Assembly: GCF_008710145.1 (NCBI RefSeq)
Contig: NZ_VYKL01000028.1
Span: 1 to 64,000, forward strand
Origin: Niallia endozanthoxylica
Lineage (GTDB): Bacteria; Bacillota; Bacilli; Bacillales; Cytobacillaceae
Reading direction: 5' to 3'
Length of the DNA: 64,000 nucleotides
Below the pieces are notes generated by a model that saw only the letters and a list, made by a program, of their open reading frames with translations, made no database searches and had not been told where the DNA came from. Shown here piece by piece: positions 1-8,951 of this stretch; positions within the stretch are counted from its first letter, which is position 1, and the number at the start of each line of letters is the position of its first letter. Position numbers and translations under genes: made by a program.

Positions 1-337
1 AAATGTGGCGTTCTTAGTCTGTGATTCCACGAATGGACCTTTACGGACAGTTAATCCCCCACCTATCTTTTTTTATATACTCAGAATCTTGAGGGGAGTC
101 TTACTGTCCGTTAAGAGTGGGATAAAAGCACAAGTCGCTGGTGACATCATTATTGCACCATCTATATGAAACATGATTAAACATCTAAGCTGTCGTTTTG
201 CTGTCTTGTAGACTATTTAGAATAAGACTGTATCTCCCTCCTATTTTGTTTATTGTTAGTGGGTTGATGAACCTGTCCCATCAATCCATTCAGCGTCTAG
301 TACCTGATCCATCAACCATTATACATTTCCTGAGTAA
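1..337. other. gene-free left edge with an inverted repeat
   Basis: I see no convincing gene here. Two inverted copies of an ACGGACAGT-type motif face each other, one at about 42-54 and the other (as ACTGTCCGTTAAG) at about 105-117. They could be the ends of a decayed small element, but there is no transposase and no clear target duplication. Confidence 0.4.
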
Positions 338-368
338 AAAACCCTCTTCTGTAAAAAAAGAGGGATTC
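338..368 (-). terminator. rho-independent terminator
   Basis: The arms CCCTCTT (342-348) and AAGAGGG (358-364) pair. On the minus strand a T-rich run follows, just after the stop codon of the 164-residue gene at 384. Confidence 0.85.
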
Positions 369-383
369 ATTAATTTCTAATGA

Positions 384-878
384 TTAACAATCACTATCTC
401 GATGACGGTCTTCTACTACCCAACTTCCATAGGGAACAAATGTGGCTGCGTCAGCAGCAATAAGACCCGTTACTGGTGGTCCGCCACCAAGTAATTGACC
501 TTCTCCAGCGACAACACTAATTTCAAGTAGTCCTCCTGCTGGTCTTCCTTCAATTACAGCATAGTCACCAGTCGATATTACTTTTATAAATGGCCGTGAA
601 TTGGGCGCAATAGGAACTTCATACACTCTGCAAGTTTGTCCTGGGATGTCTGCTCGAGGAAAGCTTGCAATAGTAGCTTCGTTTAAATCTCTTACAGATG
701 GTAAATTTACGACAGTTTCCCCCGGGAAGCAAGCATCTACGATAACATCTGCTTGAAGAGTACGGTCTGTATGGTTTTTAATTGTAATAACGATTCTATT
801 ATTTAATGTATTAGCTTGGTTAGCAGTGGGGATATGAAATGGACCAGAATTCAAGGTAACTTCTTTGTTTTTAGACAT
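384..878 (-). CDS. conserved hypothetical protein, 164 aa
   Basis: I do not recognise the family with certainty. The start is well supported: AAGGAGG lies 9 bases before the ATG. The protein has no signal peptide or membrane segment. It looks like an all-beta protein, with alternating hydrophobic strands around residues 28-60 and 95-125 and glycine-rich turns (GEGQLLGGGPPVTG). It ends in a charged tail with a C-terminal cysteine. It stands alone between a terminator and a long AT-rich leader. A spore-surface or envelope role is possible by general resemblance to small Bacillus beta proteins, but this is a guess. Confidence 0.6.
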   Translation of the reverse strand: MSKNKEVTLNSGPFHIPTANQANTLNNRIVITIKNHTDRTLQADVIVDACFPGETVVNLPSVRDLNEATIASFPRADIPGQTCRVYEVPIAPNSRPFIKVISTGDYAVIEGRPAGGLLEISVVAGEGQLLGGGPPVTGLIAADAATFVPYGSWVVEDRHRDSDC

Positions 879-1160
879 GTACTAATCCCTCCTTTCAAGA
901 TTTTTTTACTACCTTTCTTGATAACTAGAAATAACTTAATGGAACATACTATATTAAATGTAAAAAAAAGAGAAAAGGTATAGACTAGAATAATAGTCAA
1001 ACAATTATTTTTCATAAGAATTCTAAGATGTAGCTTTTTTATGAATGAAGCGTTACTGATTATCACTTTCTTCTTAAAATGAACGTAATTATAATTTCAA
1101 CATAATGTAATGAGAATTTTAATAGAATGAAATATTTTTATGAAATAATGTTGATTCCGA

Positions 1161-1209
1161 TAGTCAATTAAAAGAGATAATTGGCTCTCATTTTGTTTCT
1201 AATTGACTA
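1161..1209. promoter_or_regulatory. inverted repeat in the leader of the LCP gene
   Basis: Perfect 10-base arms TAGTCAATTA (1161-1170) and TAATTGACTA (1200-1209) enclose a second, smaller GAGA/TCTC pairing. The repeat ends 28 bases before the TTG start of the LCP gene. It could be an operator or a leader hairpin. It has no T-tract, so it is not a clear terminator. Confidence 0.45.
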
Positions 1210-1237
1210 CATTTTGATATAGAACGGTGGTGAAAAC

Positions 1238-2179
1238 TTGTCACGAACAAAAAAGAAAAGAAGAATCAGGTGGGGCAGGATTTTTGGAGCCTTCTTTTTC
1301 CTAGGAATCTTTCTGATTGGTCTTTTCAATGTCATCCAGTACATAGGCGAAACAATCATTGCTCTTAACCAGCCAGTGACAAAAGTAGAAAATATGCATT
1401 CGTTTCAAGGAAAGAAAACAGAACACAAATTAGATCCGGTCAATGTTCTTTTATTAGGAAGCGACTCCCGCGGAGAAGAACAAGCCCGCACAGATACCAT
1501 TATGGTTGCACATTATAACCCCCAATCTCATCAGGTAAAGCTTATTTCTCTCATGCGTGATATGTATGTCTCTATACCTGATTATGGTCAACATAAACTA
1601 AATACTTCCTTTTCACATGGAGGTCCGGATTTATTGAGGGAAACGATTAAGGAAAATTTCGGGCTCGATATTCATTATTATGCCATTGTCGATTTTAAAG
1701 GATTTGAAAAAGCGGTTGATATCCTTGCGCCAAATGGGATTGAAGTAGATGTACCTTATGAAATGTCTTATGGGATCGGGATGACGTTAGAACAAGGAAA
1801 ACAAAGACTTCATGGGACAGAGCTGCTGGGATATGTTCGTTTTCGTCACGATCGCTTAAGTGATTTTGGGCGGATACAAAGGCAGCAGGAAGTCATCTCG
1901 AAATTAAAAGAAGAAGCGGTTAGTATAAATAGTATGGCAAATCTGCCTAAGCTATTAAACCTTTTACATACATACGTGGATACGAATATAGAAACTTCTA
2001 CACTTCTTCAGATTGGAAAAAGCATATTAACGGAGAAAAGCAGGGATGTCGAAACATTACGCATTCCAGAGGAGGGCAGTTTTGAAAATAACCGTTATGA
2101 AGGAATTGGAGAAGTATTAGAAGTGGATTTTGATCAAAATCAGGAAAGTATAAATAAGTTTTTAGCTAAAGACAATTGA
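1238..2179 (+). CDS. LytR-CpsA-Psr (LCP) family cell-wall ligase
   Basis: LCP enzymes transfer undecaprenyl-linked anionic polymers such as teichoic acids to peptidoglycan at the outer face of the membrane. The protein has a basic N-terminus, one membrane segment (about residues 12-35) and then an extracellular LCP domain. Signature stretches are LLLGSDSRGEEQARTDT (about 71-87), ISLMRDMYVSIP (about 104-115) and the arginine-rich GYVRFRHDRLSDFGR (about 198-212), which bind the pyrophosphate. At 313 residues it has the usual length. It starts at TTG with GGTGGTG just upstream. It is monocistronic. Bacillus genomes carry several paralogues (TagT, TagU, TagV), and I cannot say which one this is. 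Confidence 0.9.
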   Translation: MSRTKKKRRIRWGRIFGAFFFLGIFLIGLFNVIQYIGETIIALNQPVTKVENMHSFQGKKTEHKLDPVNVLLLGSDSRGEEQARTDTIMVAHYNPQSHQVKLISLMRDMYVSIPDYGQHKLNTSFSHGGPDLLRETIKENFGLDIHYYAIVDFKGFEKAVDILAPNGIEVDVPYEMSYGIGMTLEQGKQRLHGTELLGYVRFRHDRLSDFGRIQRQQEVISKLKEEAVSINSMANLPKLLNLLHTYVDTNIETSTLLQIGKSILTEKSRDVETLRIPEEGSFENNRYEGIGEVLEVDFDQNQESINKFLAKDN

Positions 2180-2218
2180 TTTTAGTTAAAGGAAAAATTT
2201 AGTCATAACAGACAATAT

Positions 2219-2250
2219 GCCTACACAAATTCATATTTACTTGTGTAGGC
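2219..2250. terminator. shared terminator-like hairpin
   Basis: Perfect 10-bp arms GCCTACACAA (2219-2228) and TTGTGTAGGC (2241-2250) lie between the two convergent genes ending at 2179 and 2262. There is no strong T-tract on either strand, so its termination strength is uncertain. Confidence 0.6.
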
Positions 2251-2261
2251 TGAATTAGGTA

Positions 2262-3479
2262 TTACAATTGAGTAAAAAAGACTGGAGCGGAATCAACATT
2301 TTTAAGCCATATATACTCTTTCCCATCAAACCCGTTTTTCACCCACACATCTCCGTTGTTTTCATTTGCTTTCCTTCGAAACCAAGTAAGATAGGATCCA
2401 ACGGTTTGAGGATCTTCATCAAGTTCATTTTTTTCAGGGTATGATAGTTGTTTTTGTTCTTTTGTTTTGATATCAATAGCAAATAGAGTCGTGAACATGG
2501 TGGGAACGGGTCCTTCCTTCCAGTCCTTATTCTCCTTCGCACGAGCGGTTATCACTGTGTCGGGTGTGAACCATTCCAAATCAAGGTCTACGAAACCAGC
2601 GGGAGTGTATTCTTTTTGCTGCTGAGATGCAGGCATGTCTGCAACGGCCAGCTTCTTATTTTCAACAAAGAATCTTCCTTCCCCTGAAATATATGCCAAT
2701 TGATTAGCTGAAGGAGCCCATTTTATCCAGTCTTTGAAGCCCAGCATGTTGCCTACTGCTTGAAAGTGCTCCCCTTCGGATGACAAGACACATAATGTAT
2801 TGCTATCCATAGCCCAGGAAGCAGTCGGCGTAGCTAAAAAACTAACCCATTTCCCATCAGAACTCCACTTAAAATCACTCGCGTCAATCGCAAACAAATC
2901 CTTTTCATTCGTTTGAATCGTATAAAAGGGCTTGGCTTTATCAGGGTCAAGATTTGCATTGACAGGAATCCGATAAAGCGGAACCGGTCCCCACCCCGTA
3001 GGAAGCAAGTTAGCTTGAGAGGAAACAATCAATTCTTTCCCATTCGGAAACCATTCAAAACCACTAACTCCAAGTGCAACATTCTCAAAACCAAACGGCC
3101 GTCCATTCTCTGTTTTCGTCACGTTTAATACGCCTTGGTCAGTGTAAGCAAGCTTATTTTGAATCGGTGACCATTTAAAGTCAGATGTTTCGAGCCTTAC
3201 GTAAGGCTGATAGCTGTCTTTTTCTTTCGTATCATAAATGAACAGGTCAGATTTTTCACCCTTTTCATCGCCATCCTTATACGCAATAAACCGGCCATCG
3301 TATGACCATTTAGGAGAATGTATAAAGCGATTTTTTGTAATTTGTTCTTCGTGATCACCCGTTTTTATCCATAATTGATGGTCACGAATGAAGGCAGCCA
3401 TGAGCGGAGTTTCTGCACAAACTGTCGTTGAGACACAAAAAGTGATAACGATAACAAGTAATAAGATCCGTAACTTCAA
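2262..3479 (-). CDS. secreted TolB-like beta-propeller protein
   Basis: This protein has an N-terminal signal peptide (LRILLLVIVITFCVSTTVCA, cleavage after about residue 22) followed by repeated WD40/TolB-type blades. Their hallmarks recur along the chain: SPKWSYDGRFIAYKDGD, FKWSPIQNKLAYTD, FEWFPNGKELIVS, FKWSSDGKWVSFLA, IKWAPSANQLAYISG. Such propellers usually act as scaffolds, and no catalytic residues are evident. AAAGGAGGG sits 1 base before an ATG at 3485 but 7 bases before an in-frame TTG at 3479, so I prefer the TTG. The gene is monocistronic. The closest Bacillus proteins I recall are uncharacterised WD40 proteins. Confidence 0.75.
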   Translation of the reverse strand: MKLRILLLVIVITFCVSTTVCAETPLMAAFIRDHQLWIKTGDHEEQITKNRFIHSPKWSYDGRFIAYKDGDEKGEKSDLFIYDTKEKDSYQPYVRLETSDFKWSPIQNKLAYTDQGVLNVTKTENGRPFGFENVALGVSGFEWFPNGKELIVSSQANLLPTGWGPVPLYRIPVNANLDPDKAKPFYTIQTNEKDLFAIDASDFKWSSDGKWVSFLATPTASWAMDSNTLCVLSSEGEHFQAVGNMLGFKDWIKWAPSANQLAYISGEGRFFVENKKLAVADMPASQQQKEYTPAGFVDLDLEWFTPDTVITARAKENKDWKEGPVPTMFTTLFAIDIKTKEQKQLSYPEKNELDEDPQTVGSYLTWFRRKANENNGDVWVKNGFDGKEYIWLKNVDSAPVFFTQL

Positions 3480-3567
3480 AAACATCCCTCCTTTGTATAG
3501 AGTGCCCTTATATATGATAGAGATTCTCAACAGACAACATGAGTATCTCTTTATCATCTAAAATTAA

Positions 3568-3600
3568 AAAGAGATACATCTTTTTCAGACGCATCTCTTT
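3568..3600 (-). terminator. rho-independent terminator
   Basis: The arms AAAGAGAT (3568-3575) and ATCTCTTT (3593-3600) are followed on the minus strand by TTTTTAATTTT. This terminates the small gene 3610-3909. Confidence 0.75.
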
Positions 3601-3609
3601 AATCGTTTA

Positions 3610-3909
3610 TTACATTTCAATTAGTAAAGTCGCTTTGTTTTCGCCTTGAGTGGTTAGCACAACCTCGTATGGCAGATCGATGTCTGCTTTTCCTACGACT
3701 GACACGATAATTTCACCGTTATTTTCTAATACTTCTGGAAGAGGATTCTCAGGAGTCAGGATATCAATTTCATTTCCTGCTTCGTCGAATGCTTTTAACC
3801 CAGGATTCAGTATATCAGAACCTGTTTCATTTATAATTTTCAACGTTCCATTTAAATTAAAAAATCCTCCGAATTCAAATGCAATGCCATTTTCTTTGTT
3901 GAAATACAT
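3610..3909 (-). CDS. hypothetical protein, 99 aa
   Basis: The family is not recognised. It is a small, acidic, soluble beta-rich protein with no signal peptide, membrane segment or cysteine. The start is supported by AAAGGAG about 10 bases upstream. Like the 164-residue protein at 384-878, it consists of short hydrophobic strands separated by D/N/G-rich turns. It has its own terminator and no operon partner. Confidence 0.6.
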   Translation of the reverse strand: MYFNKENGIAFEFGGFFNLNGTLKIINETGSDILNPGLKAFDEAGNEIDILTPENPLPEVLENNGEIIVSVVGKADIDLPYEVVLTTQGENKATLLIEM

Positions 3910-4059
3910 AGTTTCATTTCTCCTTTGATGATTAATAAAGTTTACACTATCATTATATAGTTTTCTTTTAATATATTCAATTTTTAAAATAATAAATATC
4001 CTACTTTTTAAAGTTATCAGAACATAACAAAAGAAAACACCTTCTTCACATGCAAAAAA

Positions 4060-4086
4060 CTAGGCCCCTTTTAAAAAGGGGCCTAG
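4060..4086 (-). terminator. strong rho-independent terminator
   Basis: A 13-bp GC-rich stem (CTAGGCCCC arm starting at 4060, partner ending at 4086) is followed on the minus strand by TTTTTTGC. It lies directly after the PPOX-like gene. Confidence 0.9.
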
Positions 4087-4095
4087 CTTAAGTTC

Positions 4096-4542
4096 TTATT
4101 TTTTTAGTAATTCATAGACTTCATCGTCTAATTTCTTTGCTAGTTGTGGATCATATGTTTTTTCATATTTAGGAAGTGCTGTTAATTTTCCTCCATAGAA
4201 CATAACATCTTCAACCTCTTCCACATCAACTGTAATCACACGATACTTCATTGTGCCTGAGAAAATGTCAGATACAGATGCTTGACCTTTCACTGCATAG
4301 CAGCTTTCAGGTCCAGTAATTCCTAGTGTCACAAATGAATCTGCTTCAATGTTATTAATACTAGAACCCTTATGTCCCACAGCAATTTTAATTTGCTTGC
4401 CATCATCAGTTGCTAATACCCATGAAACAACTGATAGCTCAGGCTTTTTCGTTTCACTATTAATCGTGATTAAACTAACGATGCTTTCCCCTTTTAACAA
4501 TTCAACGATGCTTGAATCTAATACGGTTTGAACCTTTGTCAT
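4096..4542 (-). CDS. pyridoxamine 5'-phosphate oxidase-like FMN-binding protein
   Basis: This is a 148-residue single-domain split-barrel protein of the PPOX/FMN-binding superfamily. The pattern includes SIVSLITINSETKKPELSVV at the N-terminus, a central VGHKGSSINNIEADSFVTLG segment and a C-terminal TVDVEEVEDVMFYGG strand. Members bind flavin or F420 and act as reductases or flavin stores; the substrate here is unknown. A good ribosome site (GAGGAGA) precedes the ATG. It sits beside the aromatic cluster but ends in its own terminator and is 150 bp from the hydrolase, so pathway membership is only suggestive. Confidence 0.75.
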   Translation of the reverse strand: MTKVQTVLDSSIVELLKGESIVSLITINSETKKPELSVVSWVLATDDGKQIKIAVGHKGSSINNIEADSFVTLGITGPESCYAVKGQASVSDIFSGTMKYRVITVDVEEVEDVMFYGGKLTALPKYEKTYDPQLAKKLDDEVYELLKK

Positions 4543-4696
4543 AACTATCTCTCCTCATGTTGTTTAGTTGAATTTCAATAGATTTATTTAATAGACTTTG
4601 TTAAAAATACTATATTGACAATACAGCTTAGATGAGCCAAAATCAACAATATTAATAAAAACAAAGCCTATTTTACAAATAAAGTTAGTGTTGCAC

Positions 4697-5536
4697 TTAT
4701 ACTAGAGTGGCTGTATTAGGTTGATTCAAAAAGCCAATGACTTGAGCAATAAATTCTTGTGTTTTCTCTATTTGCACCCAGTGTCCGCAGTGTGGAAATA
4801 CATGCAGCTCAGCATTAGGGATTAACTGGGCAATTTTCCAGCTTGTTCTTTCTAGAGGAATCACTTTGTCCTCGCGTCCATGAATTAATAAGACAGGCTT
4901 ATCAATACTCTTTAGCTCATCATCAGTTAATGCCATCGCATCTAAATGTCTTTGTCTAGGAGCTGGGAACATACTTGAAAAGGCCTCTTGAAATCCTTCT
5001 TGGATACTAGCTTGATAACGCATTTCTACTAAATTATCATTTGCAGCATTGCTTTGATCATAAGAAAAAATCTTAATCAGATTTTTCATATTTTCAACAC
5101 TTGGTGTATAACCCCAAACCGCATCCAAACCTTCTGAAATCGTTGAAGTATTTCCTACACTTCCCATCAGGACGACTTTATTAACAAGATCAGGACGGCG
5201 ATTGACCAAATTAAGCGCAATGGCTCCCCCAAAGGAATTCCCGATAATAGAAACTTTACGTTTACCAATGGTTTCAATAAAATCAATCATATGATTGACC
5301 CATACATCAATCGAATATTCCTGGCCCTCTTTTCTTTCTGTAGTCCCAAAGCCAACCACATCAGGTGCGTAAAGATGGAAATGTTCTGATAACGCTGGAA
5401 ATGCTAAACGCCAGTTTGCCCATGCTGAAACCCCAGGACCAGAACCATGGATTAAAAGAAGCGGTTCCCCTTGTCCAGCCTCATGGTAATGTGTTTGAAT
5501 TCCTTTAACATCAATATATTTTCCTTGTTCTATCAT
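4697..5536 (-). CDS. alpha/beta hydrolase, meta-cleavage-product hydrolase type
   Basis: These enzymes hydrolyse the C-C bond of 2-hydroxy-6-oxo-dienoates formed by extradiol cleavage of catechols (DmpD/TodF/BphD/HsaD family). The oxyanion motif LLIHGSGPGVSAWANWR (residues 27-43) is the typical form for this family. The nucleophile elbow GNSFGG places Ser101, with acid Asp223 (HGREDKV) and His252 (HCGHW). At 279 residues it has normal length. AGGAGGAGA precedes the ATG. It lies downstream of the V4R regulator at the end of the aromatic cluster. A second hydrolase of different subtype is at 15185, so the two probably serve different ring-cleavage products. Confidence 0.88.
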   Translation of the reverse strand: MIEQGKYIDVKGIQTHYHEAGQGEPLLLIHGSGPGVSAWANWRLAFPALSEHFHLYAPDVVGFGTTERKEGQEYSIDVWVNHMIDFIETIGKRKVSIIGNSFGGAIALNLVNRRPDLVNKVVLMGSVGNTSTISEGLDAVWGYTPSVENMKNLIKIFSYDQSNAANDNLVEMRYQASIQEGFQEAFSSMFPAPRQRHLDAMALTDDELKSIDKPVLLIHGREDKVIPLERTSWKIAQLIPNAELHVFPHCGHWVQIEKTQEFIAQVIGFLNQPNTATLV

Positions 5537-5623
5537 TTTAACATTCTCCTCCTATGTATGCTATTCCATTCTCAATGAATAATCATTCATCTATGAAACC
5601 AGTCATTGTTCTAATATTTTCTT

Positions 5624-7549
5624 CTATTCATTTAAATAATCATCTTTACTTAAGTCAATCGAAGTGCTCATATCAATATCTAAGTCACCCCAATAAATCA
5701 TAAGCTTAAGCGATAGATAAATTTGATAGCCTATATTAGGAACATTTACATCTGCCTCTAATAATTCATTTATCTTTTGAAGACGATATCTTAAGCCGCT
5801 AATCGAAAAACTCATCGCTCTTGCGGTTTTATTAATATTACAGCCATTATTTAAATAATGAAAAAGAGTTTTGGTCAGTTCCATATCCTTTTTCTTATCT
5901 TCTTCGATTAGCGTCCCTAATTTCTTTTTTATAAATTTTTGCAGACGTTCATTTTCTGCTTGAAAAATGAATCCTTCAATCCCTAAAAAGTCAAAGAAAA
6001 CCACTTTTTGATACTGATTGGCAATTTGCAAGGCCGAGGTGCTCTCATCGTATAATTGAGATGCCTCCTCTATCCTGGAAGAACTTGAACTAATTCCAAA
6101 TTTAAAATCATAAGAAGAATACTTTTTAGAAAAATAATCATTCATTGCCTGACAGAACTTTTTCTTACTGCTTTCACTTTTTAACGCAATATCTTCGGAT
6201 AATAAGATAATCACTTTTCCTGATTTTTGACCCAACAACGCATTGATTGTTCTATCCTTAAGGAATCGGGAAATATCATTGATTAGAAGGTCGTTTAACT
6301 CCAGTTCGTCCCTTATCGTTAACTTTTCACGATTCGGACAAATGGCCATCATGAAATAAGGAGTAGTTAATTTAAAACCGACGTAATAAGCCTTTTTGGA
6401 TATTTCTTCCCATGTCATTCGATTGGAAAGAATATTATCCAATAGATTACCCTGCATACGAAGCTCTGTTTGAACCCTTGTACGCTCATTAAACAAATAG
6501 AGCGAACAAGCTAAAGCTCCTTGTTCAAGAATGAGCTTATCTACTTCCTGCGGCTTTGCATCTAAATAGAGAAAGGAGCAGTAAGCTACTACTTGTTTTT
6601 GCAGATAAATAGGCGTAATTAGTCTGCTATAACCGGTCATGTCATCAAATAACTCAGCCCTCGTTATTTTGTTTAAATCCTTTTTCCTTTTATTATTATC
6701 CATGAATTGATTGAATTGCCTGGAATACAGATTTCCTTTTTCCTCAGATATCCCTGCTGTTGCTAAAATTTGCAGACTTTTACTTTCAATTAGAACAGGC
6801 AAATCGGTATGCTGGTAGAGGGCATTCGCCACTCCGGAAAGATCATTTTCCTTTAATAGTTCTTCCACTAGATTTTGATGAACATCGTATGCTTTACTTA
6901 AATGATCTCTTTCTATCTTAAGCTTTCTAAACGCCTCATTTAGTTCATCAATCATCGATTCTTCTTGATAATATTTTAATTCCTGTTCAATCTCTCCATC
7001 CCATTCTTCAACTGTACGACAAAGAACCTGACAATGTTCATAACCCATTGCTTGACATTTTACTTCTTTTGCAATGACTTTTTTTCCTAGAATATTAGAT
7101 AGATAACCGCTCGCATAACCTGTCAATGTGTGACAAACAGGTTCATCGCTATAGCCGTACCTCTTTATATGTTCCTCTGCTTCATATGAATTTTTCCAAA
7201 GGGCCTCATGATATATGATTCCTATATGAAAATCTGCTTCTGCTCTAAGGTTTGGTGCTTCTTCAATATAACCGTGCAATGTATGCATTTTAGGACCGGC
7301 TAACAACATCTCACGAGAATCATTCCAGGTTAGCTCCTTCACCTTTTCTGCATCATATGCTCCCGTATGCCAGCCATATCTTAGAAGGAAACCTTTTGTT
7401 CGTTCCAGACCAATTGTTTCAAGAAGTTCATGCCGCAGCATTCCAATGGCTGCCGCTGGAATCGAAACCATTCTTTCCTTTGGATCATCTTTATTAAACA
7501 GACTAGATTTTTTATAAAATTGTTCTAGCTTTAGTTCATCAGCTTTCAA
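5624..7549 (-). CDS. aromatic-responsive regulator: XylR-N/V4R domain plus PucR-type HTH
   Basis: The predicted domain order is an XylR N-terminal activator-binding region (about residues 20-110), a V4R domain (about 120-195) with conserved C/H positions (CHTLTGYASGY, VKCQAMGYEHCQV), a linker and coiled coil (about 195-240), a GAF-like middle region, and a PucR/CdaR-type helix-turn-helix at the C-terminus (TLFHYLNNGCNINKTARAM, then GLRYRLQKINELL). In XylR and DmpR the V4R module binds the aromatic inducer directly. Here the sigma-54 AAA+ domain of those proteins is replaced by a PucR-type output. It starts at TTG after GGTGGTGGG. A paralogue of the same layout lies at the other end of the cluster (19954-21816). 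Confidence 0.87.
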   Translation of the reverse strand: MKADELKLEQFYKKSSLFNKDDPKERMVSIPAAAIGMLRHELLETIGLERTKGFLLRYGWHTGAYDAEKVKELTWNDSREMLLAGPKMHTLHGYIEEAPNLRAEADFHIGIIYHEALWKNSYEAEEHIKRYGYSDEPVCHTLTGYASGYLSNILGKKVIAKEVKCQAMGYEHCQVLCRTVEEWDGEIEQELKYYQEESMIDELNEAFRKLKIERDHLSKAYDVHQNLVEELLKENDLSGVANALYQHTDLPVLIESKSLQILATAGISEEKGNLYSRQFNQFMDNNKRKKDLNKITRAELFDDMTGYSRLITPIYLQKQVVAYCSFLYLDAKPQEVDKLILEQGALACSLYLFNERTRVQTELRMQGNLLDNILSNRMTWEEISKKAYYVGFKLTTPYFMMAICPNREKLTIRDELELNDLLINDISRFLKDRTINALLGQKSGKVIILLSEDIALKSESSKKKFCQAMNDYFSKKYSSYDFKFGISSSSSRIEEASQLYDESTSALQIANQYQKVVFFDFLGIEGFIFQAENERLQKFIKKKLGTLIEEDKKKDMELTKTLFHYLNNGCNINKTARAMSFSISGLRYRLQKINELLEADVNVPNIGYQIYLSLKLMIYWGDLDIDMSTSIDLSKDDYLNE

Positions 7550-7630
7550 ATTCCCACCACCATGTAAACGAAATATATGTTCTTAGCTGAGAAAGCCTTT
7601 GGCATCTAGAGCTAGATTATTTCTTCTCAT

Positions 7631-7936
7631 CTAGCTGCTAATCTTTTCATTTTGTCTAGATAGATCGATTTGAATTGTCAAATTACTTTTTGGATAGGTT
7701 TTACAGGCAAGGGTATAATTAAGATCTCTTTCATGGTTTGGCAGTACAGCAATTGAACTAGGTCCTCGTTCAAATTCGCCTTCTTCCACTCTTATTTTAC
7801 AAAGCCCGCAACCCCCTCCCTTACAGGCATAAGGGATTTTTACTCCGTTCCTTTGTGCTCCATTAAGCACACTTTCCGTTCCACTGCCTACCCAGGCCTT
7901 ATGATCATGACTATCTACTGTTTTGATTGTAAACAT
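7631..7936 (-). CDS. plant-type [2Fe-2S] ferredoxin
   Basis: This is a small electron carrier of 101 residues. The cluster ligands are Cys38, Cys43 and Cys46 (ACKGGGCGLCKIRV) plus Cys78 (TLACKT). The start at 7936 is chosen because GGAGG lies 8 bases before this ATG; an upstream in-frame ATG at 7951 would place the ribosome site inside the gene. In meta-cleavage operons, ferredoxins of the XylT/DmpQ type re-reduce the oxidised iron of catechol 2,3-dioxygenase, a likely role here. Supply of electrons to a monooxygenase is the alternative. It lies between the regulator and a FAD synthetase-like gene. Confidence 0.87.
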   Translation of the reverse strand: MFTIKTVDSHDHKAWVGSGTESVLNGAQRNGVKIPYACKGGGCGLCKIRVEEGEFERGPSSIAVLPNHERDLNYTLACKTYPKSNLTIQIDLSRQNEKISS

Positions 7937-7968
7937 GAGTACTCCCTCCATCTATGTAAAAACAATTG

Positions 7969-8037
7969 AAAGGGATTTCTATTATTATAATATACTAAAT
8001 AGAATAAAAATTCTATAATTTTCGACTAAATCCCTTT
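7969..8037. promoter_or_regulatory. nested inverted repeat before the ferredoxin gene
   Basis: Perfect 10-base outer arms AAAGGGATTT (7969-7978) and AAATCCCTTT (8028-8037) enclose a second hairpin AGAAT/ATTCT (8001-8014). It lies between the FAD synthetase-like gene (ends 8055) and the ferredoxin (starts 7936). It could terminate the upstream transcript or be an operator; the loop is long for a standard terminator. Confidence 0.45.
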
Positions 8038-8054
8038 TTATATTTACATTTCAT

Positions 8055-8912
8055 TTATATTTGCTGCAATTGTACCCTCTCTATATCTAAACTTCTAATC
8101 CATTTGAGTTTAACCGTTTCATATGTTTGATTTTTAATCGTACCATCGAATGAAAGTTTTATTTTATTAGAGTAAACAAGTGCACTTCCATGATAAACAT
8201 GACCTTCCGAATGCATCTCAACTTCGTATATACCATTTGCTGGCAATGTATAATAAGGGTGGACAGCTACATCTATATAAAAACGTTTTCCTATTCTACT
8301 ATGATAATGAGATACCACTTTTCCCCTTGTTTCATAATAGTCTCCAAGATATGAGGCAATTTCATTCACTTCACCATGGGATAATAGATTCCTAATGAAA
8401 GTCGAACTAATCTTTTGACCTTTGTAATCAAGTTTTGAGATAACGGTTACAAGAAACTTCCCCTCACCATCAGTGCTCATCGTTTTCATTGTTCCTTTTC
8501 CTTTTTGCCCATACGTAAAATCAAAGCCGGCGACAGCATGTTTCACACCAAGACCTGTTACATACGTATCAATAAATTCTTTTGGAGAAAGCTCGGCAAA
8601 GACTAGATCAAATTTAATGACATAGACAATATCCACTCCAAGTTTAGAAAATCGATCCAGTTTGACTTCTAACGGAGTTAAATAATTCATCTTTTCTTTT
8701 CCTAAGTTAAGTACTTCTCTTGGATGAGGAAAAAAGGTCATCACTGCTAGTTTGATTTTTCTTTTTCTAGCAATATTTTTTGCCTCTAAGATCACTTGTT
8801 GATGCGCCACATGAACTCCATCAAAAAAGCCCATTGCCATCACACAGGGCTCTGGTTTCGGCAAAGAAAATTCTGGACCATGGGTAAGATAGACGGTTTT
8901 CAAATCCTTCAT
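8055..8912 (-). CDS. RibF-like FAD synthetase, cluster-specific copy 1
   Basis: The N-terminal nucleotidyltransferase domain makes FAD from FMN and ATP in RibF-type enzymes. Visible motifs are MAMGFFDGVHVAHQQVI (residues 26-42; the usual G before the second H is A here), FFPHPREVL, HAVAGFDFTYGQKGKGT and the ISSTFIR signature. The C-terminal part (about 190-285) aligns in position with riboflavin kinase but is shortened and shows no PTAN-like kinase motif, so it may only make FAD from FMN. At 285 residues it is shorter than housekeeping RibF (about 310-320). It follows the flavin monooxygenase gene, consistent with supplying FAD for it. A paralogue is at 17086. Confidence 0.83.
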   Translation of the reverse strand: MKDLKTVYLTHGPEFSLPKPEPCVMAMGFFDGVHVAHQQVILEAKNIARKRKIKLAVMTFFPHPREVLNLGKEKMNYLTPLEVKLDRFSKLGVDIVYVIKFDLVFAELSPKEFIDTYVTGLGVKHAVAGFDFTYGQKGKGTMKTMSTDGEGKFLVTVISKLDYKGQKISSTFIRNLLSHGEVNEIASYLGDYYETRGKVVSHYHSRIGKRFYIDVAVHPYYTLPANGIYEVEMHSEGHVYHGSALVYSNKIKLSFDGTIKNQTYETVKLKWIRSLDIERVQLQQI

Positions 8913-8951
8913 CCCCTTCTACTGGAACAGTTATTTTACTCTGTCGACCCT

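Noticed and set aside
198..380. 60-residue plus-strand frame at the left edge
   Set aside because: It runs through the terminator of the convergent gene, has no ribosome site and does not look like a protein.
851..1066. 71-residue minus-strand frame before the 164-residue gene
   Set aside because: It overlaps the strong ribosome site and start of the real gene and lacks its own ribosome site.
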